The notes under the pieces were generated by a model that was given only the letters and a program-made list of their open reading frames with translations, was not told the DNA's origin and ran no database searches. 64,000 nt of DNA from Mustela lutreola (lineage: Eukaryota > Chordata > Mammalia > Carnivora > Mustelidae): contig NC_081308.1 of the NCBI RefSeq assembly GCF_030435805.1, forward strand, positions 128,259,336 through 128,323,335, read 5' to 3'. The position numbers and the translations under genes are program-made. Of this stretch, positions 1 to 42,817 are shown piece after piece (position 1 is the stretch's first letter; each line of letters opens with the position of its first letter).

Positions 1-590
1 GGGAGCACAGATGGGGCTGAGTTGAGCTAGAGCCTGGATGATATCATGAATTGGATGCTGTTGGCCCAAGTCCCAGGACCAGAGCCTGTGGGGCACTCCA
101 GGATGGAAGCAGGGACACTGCATGCTGTCCTTGGAGGGAATGGACTTGAAGGGTGTGAGATGGTGTTTGATCCAGGCCTTCATGGACTGCTGGGATGTAG
201 CACTCACGATGTCCCACACACCACCATGGGGGTCCCTCAGGGAGGCATTTCCAGAGTGCAAATTTCTCTCCAGCATTGTCTGTGCTGACACACATCACCC
301 AGGTCCCTGGCAGTTGTGGCCATGGTGGGGAATACCAGACAGGAGATCCTCTGACCATCAGCAGGAAGATCTGGTGTTCTGTAGTTGCCCTGAGCCTGCC
401 CCGATAGGCTGGTGCGAAGCATCTCAGCTATGGTCCTGCTTCTCTGAGAAGCTTCCATCCCCCAGCCATGACGAAGCCTGCTCTAAACTCCAGCCTCCTT
501 GGCAAGGGGCACTTCCTGCCTGGCTCTCACCTGTCCTCGTCTGTGGCAGATGTCACCGGCAGCTGCCCTAGGGCTCTACATGAGCAAGTA
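1..590. repeat. diverged inverted duplicate of 47,140-47,750 (left copy)
   Basis: Read on the + strand, this segment aligns with the - strand of about 47,140-47,750. Shared blocks include the stretch around 90-120 (gtggggcactccaggatgg), the stretch around 160-175 (gatggtgtttgatcca) and a later block around 410-560. I estimate roughly 70-75% identity by eye. Open frames exist in both copies, but substitutions do not favour third codon positions, so I do not call a gene. The family is unknown to me; it may be an old repeat or part of an old inverted segmental duplication around TMEM185A-HSFX. Confidence 0.6.
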
Positions 591-1102
591 TGGGATGTGA
601 CACCAAGGGACATCCACAAGACAGCATCCGGGCAAAGTCACATTTACCTAGCACTTAGATGAAGGGTCTGCCCAAAGACCTCTCTCCCTGTGGGCAGGCA
701 GTAAGAGTCCTTAGACCTAGTGGGTGGGTGTTTTGAGCCGCTGGCCTGCTGTGTTGCCTGACGTCCAGCCTGTCCAGGGGAGTGAGCCTGCAGCAGAACT
801 TTGGGTCACCTAGCCAGCTAGGAGAGAAAGAGACCAGACTGGACAGGTGAATGGGAGAGCAAGGACCATGCCTGAACCCCAGAGCAGCCTTCAGTGGCCA
901 TCGTTCCAAAACTCACCTCGAGGGGAAACTTGATCCTTACACCCTCTGTCTTAGAGTGCGCCACTCCTCATCTCCGTTTCAGGATAGATAGTGATCTGAT
1001 GGGGTTGGGAAAGTACACATGGGCTGGTCGAATATCTGGCTCTCAGTTCCCTCTTCTGTAACATAGGGAAGATAAAACAGTACAACCTCTGGGCCTTGAT
1101 GT
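591..1102. other. unassigned upstream sequence
   Basis: No gene-like frame or clear repeat seen. The part around 960-1,100 has weak MIR-like character (phrases like 'ttccctcttctgtaacatagg'). Confidence 0.4.
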
Positions 1103-1541
1103 GTGATTGTACTCATTTCCTGGGACTGCCTACCAAGATGCCACAAAGTGGATGTGGAGGGATTTCTTCTCTCACATTTACGGATGCTCACAGTCCACAG
1201 TCAAGGAGTTGGCATGGTCATGCTCCCTCTGAAGGCTCTGGAGGAGGCTCTATTCTTGTCTCTTCTAACATCTGGTATCCCCAAGTTTCCCTTGGCTCGT
1301 GGTCACATCACCCCAGTCTCTTTCTTCTCACATAGCTGTATTCCCTCTGTACCTGCATACGTCCAGCTTTCCCTCTTGTTATGAGGACGCCAGTCGGATG
1401 CATTATGGCCCACTCGAATGACCTCATCTGAACTTGAGTACATCTGCAAAGATCCTATGTCCAAATAAGGTCACCTTCCCTGGTCCTGGGGATTAGTAGT
1501 TCAGCATAAGTTTAGGGAAACTATAATTCAACCCCTAACAA
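1103..1541 (-). mobile_element. MLT1-type MaLR (ERVL) solo LTR fossil
   Basis: The segment matches the reverse complement of an MLT1-type LTR as I recall it: an opening like 'catttcctgggactgcc', a middle 'catgctccctctgaaggctct', then 'gacctcatctgaacttgagtacatctgcaaagatcc' split over 1,420-1,455, and an end near 'caacccctaaca'. Only LTR sequence is present. MLT1 copies are generally over ~80-100 million years old and shared among placental mammals; this one is heavily decayed. Confidence 0.75.
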
Positions 1542-1818
1542 AGATTATGGAAGGTGTCATCTGTCTCTAAAATGACAAGCTCAAAGTAGGTAGTCAGTAA
1601 GAAGAAGCTGTTATTACTAGGCATGTAAGATGTATGTTCTTTCCCGCATTTTAATGTTGCTGAATCAGTTTATATCTTACAATCCCCAAGTAAACTGATC
1701 GATGCAAGGTTTTTTCCTTTGACAATCAGTTACCAATGGATGACCCATCTCAAATAGATGGTCTTGGGCAAACATGGTACAAGTTATTCTATAACAAGAC
1801 TCAAAAGCCCTCAGCATG

Positions 1819-2022
1819 GGACGCCTGGGTGGCTCAGTTGGTTAAGCAGCTGCCTTCGGCTCAGGTCATGATCCCAGCGTCCTGGGATCGAGTCCCACAT
1901 CCGGCTCCTTGCTTGGCGGGGAGCCAGCTTCTCCCTCTGCCTCTGCCTGCCACTCTGTCTGCCTGTGCTTACTCTCGCTTCTCTCTCTATGACAAATAAA
2001 TAAAATCTTAAAAAAAAAAAAA
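1819..2022 (+). mobile_element. CAN-type tRNA-Lys SINE with target-site duplication
   Basis: It has a tRNA-derived head (cgcctgggtggctcagttgg), a pyrimidine-rich body, and a tail with AATAAA and a poly(A) run. It is flanked by the 16-bp direct repeat aaaagccctcagcatg at 1,803-1,818 and 2,023-2,038, so this is a well-preserved and fairly young insertion. Confidence 0.95.
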
Positions 2023-2038
2023 AAAAGCCCTCAGCATG

Positions 2039-4514
2039 TCGATAACCTGGAGAATGTGGTAGGGAAAAGGGAGAATGGAGCCCACAGATCATGCCTGCTG
2101 CTACTACAAACTAAGGAATAAGAGATCATTGTTCTGGCAGATGTTGGAGGCCCAGTTTGAGGTATGGAGAAGGGAGGCCTACTTGTTTGAAGGGATCTTG
2201 GGATGGTCTGACTCCTGCATTCATTTCGTGAGCTCTCTCTGAGCAGGCTTCCTCAGCTAAGTCCTCACTGCCCATTGGCCTAGGGTTGCAAGTAGGCAGG
2301 GCAGGGGAGCATGCTGTACATCAAGCCAGAGAAAACAGTCATCGTAGGAGGCCACAGGATCCCAGGATAGACTGGAGACTGAGACAAAGCAATCTTCCTG
2401 TATTCGAAATGTATGGAACAACCTCACTGAAATGTTGTTGTATGTTGCCTGGTTCTGTATGCTGCATTTACACACAGACTCTAGCACAGCCTCGACTGAG
2501 TCCTGTTCTGGTCCAGGGGTCATTCTGGGTAAAACATTTTTGCGATGAGCAATCAGACACCAAACTAGAGGGCCTACCTGAGGGAACGGTGTTCCAGAAA
2601 CTCCACAGAGAATGAACATAGAGGACATTTTTCTCCTGAAAAGTCCAACTGCCTCCACTTCCTGACTTCTGCACCTTTGAAAGGGTTGTTCCCTTTGCCT
2701 GCAACTGGAAATCTTCCGTGGCCTTTCAGATTCAGCTCAGCAGTTCTCCTGCTCTGGAAGCTTATCACATACAACACTAAGTGTTAGCAGTGCTTTCCAC
2801 AGTGCCCGACATTAGCTGATGCTGACAGAGGAGTGAAGTTTGCAGACTGCCCTGGCCAGAAGGGTACATCAGAAGAAGACATGGGGAAGAAGGGGACATC
2901 TTATAAGTAAAGGCAGAGTGTCCCAGAGAAAGGTGACAGAAAGCCAACGTGCAAGCACAAAGGGCAAAAGGCAAGCAGGGAGTGGAGACACAGGAATGAG
3001 AACAGGACAGTGGGGAGGAGAGAAGGGGCTTGTGTGGGCAAGTGCTTGGTGACCTCTACGTTTCTTCCTGTCTTCCCAAAAGGCCTGGCCCATGTACCTG
3101 ACCTGGGTTTTCCAGGCACATCTCATTGGAGGACCGGATCTCAGGAGTCTACTTCCCCACCTGGGAAGCCTTCCCGGAGCCCCTGGTGACCGGATAGGTC
3201 CAGGGGGGATAGCACAGGGACACCACGATGGCTCTGTGGGCCCAGACACGGTCTGCCCACTCCACCTTCCAAAAAGAAATAGTCCCTGCTTCCTTCGCTG
3301 GGATGCTTGCTCCAGAAAGGATGCTGACCCACGTGTCCTCAGGGACACCATCTATGGTGAAGAGGGACTCCTTCTGGGCTCTTGAAGAAGACCAGAGGCA
3401 GCTATAAATCTGAGTAGAACCATACATATTACCTTCTTGGTCTCTTCCATTGCTCCCAGTCTCCACCCCAAGCTCCTTGAGCCCCCAAATCCAGCTATGT
3501 GTTCTACTGTACCCTTATCCAGACCCCAACCACCTCCCAGGGAGATCTCAGGAACAGAAAGACTACACACTTACTCAGGTCAACTTAAAGTAGCTAGAAA
3601 CAAAGGGCCCTCTCAGGAAACAAGGGGTCCATTTCACAGGTGGAGTCCCCATTGATTTCTTATTGGTGGAATTCGGGGTGTGGACTTCGGGGAACTTAAG
3701 AGTGGAGAATTTCAGGTTGAGAGAGGGTTAGCCTTCAGCCGGCACCTTGCATCTCCCGGCTGAATATGTTGCCAAGCTGGTCCCCCAGGAAGTTTAGTAG
3801 GCCTGCCAGCCCTCCCCAGGATTGGATCCCAGCTGTCCCTCCTTCCACGAAAGCAGTGATGAAGCTGGTCTGAGTCTTCTAATTCCATGCTCTCCCCACC
3901 CTGCTGCAGCCCAGGGGAGGAGCCCCGTTGGTGTGAGAGTTGGGCCACAGCCACTTCTATCCCCTAATCCAGGCACTCCATGACCAGAATACCAGGATTC
4001 CCTCCTTCACAGCCCTGTTCCTGAAAAGTCTGACCTCCACCCTATCATTTTGGAGACAATGTGAATGTTTATTTGGACAAGCCACCAACTTAACAGAAGG
4101 GTGTTACAAATCCAAGGTAGTCTTCAAAACCATGGTCCAGATATACAGTGATGCTTCTGGGACATTGTAATATGGACCCACTCCAAAGCCACATGAGTGT
4201 GCTTTCTGGCTTATTTGGGGTCATGATTTTTCAATCCTGAGCCATTTCATGCCTTTATATAAGGAATGTTGATAGTCTGTAGTAAGAGGGCCCTGAAATT
4301 TGGTGGCAAGTCAAAGTCGGCTAGGGGAGATGATGAGGGCATCAACCTGTGTATGGCCCAGAGTCTTTCCTCAATGTCTGGGTCACTCATGCCTCTGTAC
4401 ATGCAGGCCAGTGAAGTTTTGGGCCCTTGCTCAGGGCAGGACACTGAGTGAGGGGTCTGAGATTGGCAGCAGTGTCTTTTGCACTTGCTGGAGAGAAGAC
4501 AAGAGGGACACCCA
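2039..4514. other. no recognisable gene; unassigned intergenic sequence
   Basis: Overlapping short frames occur on both strands (for example 2,869-3,351 minus), but none has a recognisable domain, splice context or codon bias. The 3,060-3,570 stretch is moderately GC-rich and may be an old repeat that I cannot name. Confidence 0.4.
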
Positions 4515-4525
4515 GATATTCTGAT

Positions 4526-4724
4526 GTTTTTTACAGAATTTATTTATTTATTCAACAGAGAGAGAGAGAGAGTGAGCACAAGCAGGGGTGAGGGACAGAG
4601 GGAGAGGGAGAAGCAGGCTCCCCTGTGAGCAGGGGGCCCGAGGCGGGCTCAATCCCAGGATCCCAGGATCATGATCTGAGCTGAAGGCAATCGCTCAACT
4701 GACTGAGCTATCCAAGTGCCCATG
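4526..4724 (-). mobile_element. CAN-type SINE
   Basis: Reverse-orientation CAN SINE: T-rich/AAATA tail complement at the left, GAGA-rich body, and 'gactgagctatccaagtgccc' tRNA head complement at the right. Target-site duplication gatattctgat at 4,515-4,525 and 4,725-4,735. Confidence 0.93.
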
Positions 4725-4735
4725 GATATTCTGAT

Positions 4736-5884
4736 TTTTATTTCCATGAGAGCACTGGTAGAGTACAGGGCTGGACCTCCAGTGAGGCTGAGGCATACCA
4801 GGTACATCCACTTGCTGAATATTAGTGATACGAGGCCTTCTCTTCTATTCCCATGGATAGGTTTATAAGCTCCCCTCGGCAATCTGGCTTGTCGGAACAA
4901 AAAAATACATTGGCAACTGGTTTGTGTATTAGTTTTCTCTTCCCTGGGCTGGGCAGCCCTCACAACCTGGTCGTGTCTGGGGGACTGAGCTGCAGAGCAG
5001 TGGGTCAGCTCTGGGACTCCCTGGGGCCTCACCAAAGTAGCGCCTGCCCTCAAGACTCTGGACTGAGCAGCCTGCCTGGTCTCTGCTGGTGAAGTTTCTG
5101 AAAAGGCAACAGTATCTCCTATTCAAGTATCTTAACTGACAAACAATCTCAGTCTTAATGCCTGTTTATGAGGAGGTCACCAATAATGAAGATGGTGCTG
5201 GCCAGTCTGGCCACTGGCAACTACCTCTTTTTCGCAGAGTGCGGGCTGCAATTTCGGCAGGACCCCCTGCAGCCTCTTTGCTCCTGTACCTCTACCAGCT
5301 GGGTAGCTCAAGGCACATCAGACAAGCTTCTCTGTGCCTCAGCTTTCTCTTGTGTATTTAAATGTTTACTGGGAAACTCATCGGGGGCAGACACTGGACT
5401 CTACCTGGAGGATGGGCGAGGGAATTGACCAAAGACTCTGGGACTGGGTTCTGGTGTTGCAGCAGCTGACAAACCTGATTCAGGTTACTCATATTGAAAA
5501 GCAGCTCCTACAGTAATATCCATTTGCCAGTGGGTTTGGGAAGCCTAATTACCACTTGTGAAATGTTTTCAGTCTCTTGGAAGAAAGGGGATACATCATG
5601 GCAAGGTGTGACTATCATAATTGTGCTCTTCTCAAGCTGCCCCCAGGGCTAGCCCATATGAAAACTGCCATTCATGAAACTCTGTTATTGTAACAAAGTG
5701 CAACTATTACCCATAATGATACTAGACTAATGTCTAAGGTATTGCTGTGCTCATGGAAAAGTCTTAAATAAGCCGGAAGTGAGGAAGGTAGACTAGGTCA
5801 CCTGCTATGAACTTGCCCAGCTAATTCCAAAAGTAAACAGACTTTTGAGGAGGTAGGAACTGGAAAGAGCACGAAAGAGCAACT
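4736..5884. other. unassigned intergenic sequence
   Basis: No gene recognised. The 5,270-5,360 part resembles a degraded MIR ('gctgggtagctcaaggc', 'tctgtgcctcagctttctc'). The rest shows nothing I can name. Confidence 0.4.
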
Positions 5885-6050
5885 ACATTCTCTGAGCACT
5901 TGGTGTGAACCAAGCCCTGTTATGTATGCTCTCTTACCCAAGTTTAGGAAGTTGGTTTTATCATCTCCATTTTGCAGGGGAGAAAAATTGAGACCAAAGA
6001 TGTTGACCCGTGCAAGGGAGATACCTGGCAGTTATAAATAAGATGGCCTG
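5885..6050 (+). mobile_element. MIR-type SINE, degraded
   Basis: Contains the MIR core pattern: 'tctgagcacttggtgtgaacc' followed by 'catctccattttgcaggggag' and 'ttgagacc', in the expected order and spacing. Confidence 0.7.
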
Positions 6051-6705
6051 GAGTGGAGGAGGAGGCCAGGTGCGAAGTGACCACAAAGTCGAGGCAGGGG
6101 CCAAAAAGTCTCTGGACTCAGCAAACAGGAAAATGACTACAAGATTTCCAGTTTGGATGCCCCCATGAATAGGTGTGCTGCCAACGGAGAGGGCAACCCA
6201 GGAAGGGAAGGCGGTTGGGAGGAAAGATGACAGTGGCGCGGGGTTACCTGAGTGTGGGACCATCAGCACGTATCCATATGCTGGCCTGGGCCTTGGGAGA
6301 GAAATGGAGACGCAGACTTGGGAGTCACCGACAGATCTAACAGGTGAAGCCTGGGATGAGAACGCCAAAATGCAACGAGTCACCGTGGCCACTATCCCCC
6401 TTCCCGCCCAGGCTCAGGGGAAATTTCCCGAAGGCACAGCGGGGTGAGGTGACAATTGTCCGCGAAGACCTCCCCGCGAGATTCCCGGGTGGCGCGCTCC
6501 CTTCCCGCAGGCCTGCGCCGAGGGGGCTTCGCCGCTCGGCTCTCCGCCGCCTCCTCCAGGCTCCCCGTCTCTCCCAGCCTCCACGTCCCCCGCGGGCCGC
6601 AGGGAAAACCAGGGCCGCGGCCTCCTCCGGTCGCCACCAGCTAAGAGGGAGGCGTCGCACGCGGCTCGCAGCGCTTCCCCGGCCAGCTGGGCGGGGCTCG
6701 GGCGC

Positions 6706-6766
6706 ATGCGCCGCCGCCGTACGGAAGCCTGGAAGGCGGGGCGGGAGGCGGTGGCTCAGGTTTCTC

Positions 6767-6817
<51 letters not shown>

Positions 6818-6859
6818 GCGACGGCGACGGCGGCGGCGGCGGCGGCGACGGCGACGGCG

Positions 6860-6900
<41 letters not shown>

Positions 6901-6945
6901 AGCGGTGGGGACGCGGCTCGCGCCGGCACCATGAACCCGTTGTAA
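6706..6945 (+). CDS. upstream ORF reading through the GGC/GAC repeat (79 codons)
   Basis: An ATG at 6,706 opens a frame that crosses the triplet repeat as a polyglycine/Asp-Gly tract and stops at 6,943-6,945, 64 bases before the TMEM185A start codon. The start context is poor (C at -3, C at +4), and it is unknown whether the transcript begins upstream of 6,706. The same frame contains a second ATG at 6,931 (strong context, A at -3) giving a 4-codon uORF, Met-Asn-Pro-Leu-stop. Either could damp translation of the main frame. By analogy only, polyglycine products are known from the FMR1 CGG repeat. Whether anything is translated here is inference. Confidence 0.3.
6769..6900 (+). repeat. 44-triplet (GGC)n(GACGGC)n repeat, apparent FRAXF equivalent
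   Basis: 132 bp, an uninterrupted series of 44 triplets: 13 GGC, then four GAC alternating with GGC, a run of six GGC, three GAC alternating with GGC, and 13 GGC. Read on the other strand this is (GCC)n with (GCCGTC)n, the composition described for the human FRAXF fragile-site repeat in the 5' region of TMEM185A (FAM11A). Two GAC-interrupted blocks sit between pure GGC runs of equal length. Assembly of such repeats is error-prone, so the exact count should be treated as approximate. Confidence 0.95.
6931..6945 (+). promoter_or_regulatory. short uORF (4 codons) in the TMEM185A leader
   Basis: ATG AAC CCG TTG TAA. Good start context (cacc before ATG). It lies 64 bases upstream of, and in a different frame from, the annotated start at 7,010. 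A regulatory effect on translation is plausible but untested. Confidence 0.5.
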
Positions 6946-7009
6946 CGCGCAGGGTGCGCGGCGCGGGGGGAGGGGGGAGGAGGAGGCCGCCGCGGCGAAG
7001 TTCTCCGCC

Positions 7010-39066
<32,057 letters not shown>

Positions 39067-40490
39067 ACTCGAGCAGAGTGCAAGTGGACCGGGGCGCACG
39101 CTGTCTTCTGCCCTCTTCTGCCTCCCGTTTACCCCACCCAGAACTAGAACTGGAGCGGGGGCTCCAGGGACTTCCATCTCATGCCTTGTTTGCACTCAAT
39201 GCCTACCAGTGACTCACCGTGACGGGATGCACACAGGGCAGGGGACGGGCGCGCGCAGTGTGGGCTGGGGGGAGGGTTTGTCAGTGGCTGTGGGTGTGAT
39301 GGAGGGACCACGGGTGAGAAGGAGAAAGCGATCCCCTCTGGGCCGGCGCCTCGGGAGCTGGCTTGGCTCTGTTACAGATGGCTGATGAGGCCAGAGAAGG
39401 AACTGGTTTTCAAAGTGCTAAAATTCCCATCAGAAGTGTTCTTTGAAAATGTTTCTTTAAACCAGGCTGGCCTCACCACATAACTTCGCGTCTGCTATTG
39501 GGGTGCAGTCAGCAGGCGCTGTCGCGGAAGCTTCGGGGCCCCTTGTGCTCTCACCGCCCTTTCTGCGTGGCTCCTGCGGGGGGGCGCTTTCTCCCCTGGC
39601 AGCACCGACAGCAGTTTTTAATGGCCTCATTGCTGAGCCCTTTCTAATGGAGTGACTCTGTGCCTGTATAGTATTTATACAAATATTTTAGCATTGTAAT
39701 ATACCGTGTCAAATCCTAGTTCTGTACAGTATATTCTGTTAAAGTATTTTTTTACAAGCTTGTATTGGAGACATAAGGTGTTCTGTTGCGGAAGTAGAAG
39801 TTGCTGGCACACCTGTCCCGCCCTGGGGCGCAATGCGTCAGGGCACATCATCATTTACCCCTTGAGATCATACAGTAGCTGCTGCCGCCAGAACAGCCAC
39901 AAAAAGCAAGAAATGGTCTGAGCTTTGCCTATGTCTGGGAGTACGGGCTGTCAGACAACAATCATGCGTGACCTGAAACTAGAAATGCGGGACAGAGTGG
40001 CGGAGATGGAACAGCCACTGGAAGGGGGAATTATTAAGATCTGAGGCCTTGTGTCTGCCCTTGACAGAAGCCCTTCCTGCTGGTCCCAGACCTTTCTCGA
40101 GGAGAGCAGTGGCTCACAGAATGGCGGGGTCGTGGGGTGAGCCCTGAGTCAAGGCAGAAGTAAGCAGCCCTCCAGGCTAAGAGCCTTTGGGGAGAACAAG
40201 CAGCCCTTTGTTCCAGGAGGGAAAAGGAGCACCAACATTCTGACCCAGGACGAGAGGGAAGGGTTGGACATGTGCAGCCGCTGCCCTGGCTGAACCAGGC
40301 TCAGCGGGTGCCCAGCACACACACGCGTGTGAGACCACCTGGCACAGGCTGCCGCAAGCCTGTGGTCTCTGAGGTAGAGGGAACGCTCGGGATGGCGAGG
40401 CCTTTCCTGCTTGGTGTGGAACAAATGTAGCGCAATCCACTATTTTTCCTCCCTGCAGCTGTTCAATAAACTGGTTCCTCCTTTTCCATG
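39067..40490 (+). other. TMEM185A: probable TMEM185A 3' UTR
   Basis: Sequence after the stop runs without a gene to an AATAAA at 40,465-40,470, followed by a GT-rich stretch ('ggtattgtgtgcatctg'). T/A-rich elements at 39,660-39,760 could host earlier sites. Length about 1.4 kb. Confidence 0.6.
40465..40470 (+). terminator. polyadenylation signal AATAAA (TMEM185A)
   Basis: Canonical hexamer with a GT-rich downstream element within 25-40 bases; the best candidate for the transcript end. Confidence 0.6.
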
Positions 40491-41785
40491 GTATTGTGTG
40501 CATCTGACTTTAGATGTGGTTCAGGCCACAGGGATGCTCTCAGCCCACAAGGAAATATCTTCTAGCCGCCAAGGGCAGCCGGGGTGCGGCGGCGGGGCGG
40601 GTGAACATCTCTAACGCGCCTGCAGGGACAGCCTGAACACAGAGAATGTGGAGGGAAAGACGGACGCCGGGAGCCTCGACCAGTGGCCTGGGACACCCCT
40701 GCCGACACCGCGACAGCTCAGGAGCCCCACGACACTACTCTCCAGCCCCAGGCCAGTCTGAACCCGTGACGGGCACTTGTCGTGGTCCCGAGGCAGCGCC
40801 CGGTGACGGCAGCCGCTGGTGCCGCTCCCCCCTACATCGGTTGCCCTGGGACCTCTGTCCGTGGGCCCCCGCTGTCTCGGCATTTTCCCGGGCACTCAGC
40901 TCGGGTGGCATTTCAGCCCACGGTTTGTACCTGCCGGGGATGGAGTGAGGCCCCGCGGGGAGCCCCAGGCCACAGACTCTATTGCCTATTTGCTGCTAGA
41001 CAAAATAGCCTCCAGTCTGGCGGTGCGTCTGCTGCGTGGCCATCTCTGGAAACTCACTGAGTTCCACGCCCACAATCGAGTTGGGGAGGCAGTGCTTGGG
41101 GGGAGGTGGGCCTGCACGTGGGGAGAATGTGCTAGAAGGCTTCTCTGCATGGCCTCCTCTTCTGGATCCTCCAGGCCCCAGAGACCAGAGAAGGATCCCG
41201 GAGCTCAAACCCTGGCCACCAACCAGGACGGGTGCCCCTGCCACCGTCAGTGGAGGAAAGGGAAGGAAGCCAGCCAGTGTGAGGCCCCCGGCTCCCGGCC
41301 GGCCCCACAGTCTGCCTGGGAGGTGGTGGCCGGGTGTGAAGGGGGGCACGTGCAGGCTGAGGAGAGGCAAGGAAGGAGAAGGCCTCCTCCTGCTCTCCTC
41401 CTCCTCCTCCTCCTCCTTCTGCAGGGTGGTGGTGGGACACACCTGACTAACCTGTTCACCTAAGCAGCCATCGGCCATGTGGCCTCGGGGGACCCACGGC
41501 GTGGGTAGACTAGGAGGGTCTCCGGGGAGGACCTCAGCACCCTGTTGGGACGATGCTAAAAGGCCCGCGTGGCCCACACCCTTGACCGTGGACGCCCGCC
41601 CCAGCCTCTGCTCCCTGCTTGAAAGCGTGCATCTCGGTAGGGACTCTCGAGACCCACGGGCCCGGAGAACGACCTCTGACCTCTTGAAGGACGCAGGCCA
41701 GCGGAGGTCAGCCGGCACCCGGGGAGCTAGGTGTGGGATGGATGGACGGTCTGGGGTTGGCCCCGGATGTTGGGTGTGTTACTTT

Positions 41786-41985
41786 TTTCTAAAGATTTTT
41801 TTTTTAATTTATTTGTTCGACAGAGAGAGAGAGATCACAAGTAGGCAGAGAGGCAGGCAGAGAAAGAGGGGGAAGCAGGCTCCCTGCCGAGCAGAGAGCC
41901 CGATACGAGGCTCGATCCCAGGACTCTGAGATCATGACCTGAGCCGAAGGCAGCGGCTTAACCCACTGAGCCACCCAGGGGCCCC
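41786..41985 (-). mobile_element. young CAN-type SINE with 18-bp target-site duplication
   Basis: Perfect flanking repeat tgttgggtgtgttacttt at 41,768-41,785 and 41,986-42,003 and an intact body. It sits about 260 bases upstream of the HSFX start codon. Confidence 0.96.
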
Positions 41986-42119
41986 TGTTGGGTGTGTTAC
42001 TTTAAAGCCATAGACGAGGCTCCCCTTGCCCAGGGAAGGACCGGGTGTGGCCAGAAGGTTGGCGTGCCGACAGGTCACTCGTGTGGCTGGCCCTTTATCA
42101 GGTCACTGGCTGGCTGGCT

Positions 42120-42128
42120 TGTGATGTC
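42120..42128 (+). promoter_or_regulatory. CRE-like site upstream of the HSFX-type gene
   Basis: TGATGTCA (in gtgatgtcaccc) differs by one base from the CRE octamer TGACGTCA, about 120 bases before the start codon. CREM-type regulation is common in male germ cells; the assignment here is inference. Confidence 0.3.
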
Positions 42129-42247
42129 ACCCGCCAAGTAACTGGAGCCCCTTTGTGATGTCCCCGGGCCGCCCTGTTATCAAGGGGTGCAGCCGGCCAG
42201 GCCGCACTCGCAGGTCTACAGGAAGGAGGGGCGCGCCGGAGCGGAGT

Positions 42248-42817
42248 ATGGCCAGCAAGGAGAAGCGGGGCCCGCCGGGCCCGGCGCAGGGCTTGGGGCC
42301 GCCGCCCTCCCCTCCAGAAGAGGGGGCTCCTGCCGCCGTGGGCCCGGAGAGCAGCGCTCCTCCAGCACAGCCTCCGCTCACCCTGGCGCAGCCGCAGCCG
42401 GTGTCCCCTGGGGACCCTGGCTTCAGGCTGCTGCTGGAGGAAAACGCTTTCCAGGCCTTGGCCCAAGAGCCTCTGCTCAAAAGGCCGCGCACCTCCCAGG
42501 ACGCCCTGTCGGTGGGAGAAGGCAGCCTCCTCTGCCTGCCCTTTCCCAAGAGGCTGTGGGCCATCGTCAACAGCACCCAGTTTGCGTCCATTTGGTGGGC
42601 CAAGGATGGCACCTGCATAGGCATCAACGAGAAGCTGTTTCAGAAGGAGGTTTTGGAGCGGGAGGGTCCGGACAAAGTGTTCGAAACGGACTGTATGAAG
42701 AGTTTCGTCCGCCAGCTCAACCTGTATGGATTCAGCAAACTGCGCCGGGACGTGCACACATCCATCTGCCTTACCAGCTTTCTCACCGGAGGGGCCCCTG
42801 TTCACGTCCTGAGCAAG
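42248..42817 (+). CDS. HSFX-type gene exon 1
   Basis: 190 codons, phase 0; donor GTAACG after AAG at 42,817. Holds the N-terminal region and most of the DNA-binding domain. Confidence 0.92.

Larger units (their letters stand above)
40491..42247. other. intergenic region between TMEM185A and the HSFX-type gene
   Basis: GC-rich, with a CTC/TCC triplet run at about 41,396-41,420 and one CAN SINE. No gene recognised; the long frames on both strands (for example 40,996-41,718 minus) look like GC-driven chance ORFs. The HSFX promoter should lie in the last few hundred bases. Confidence 0.5.
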
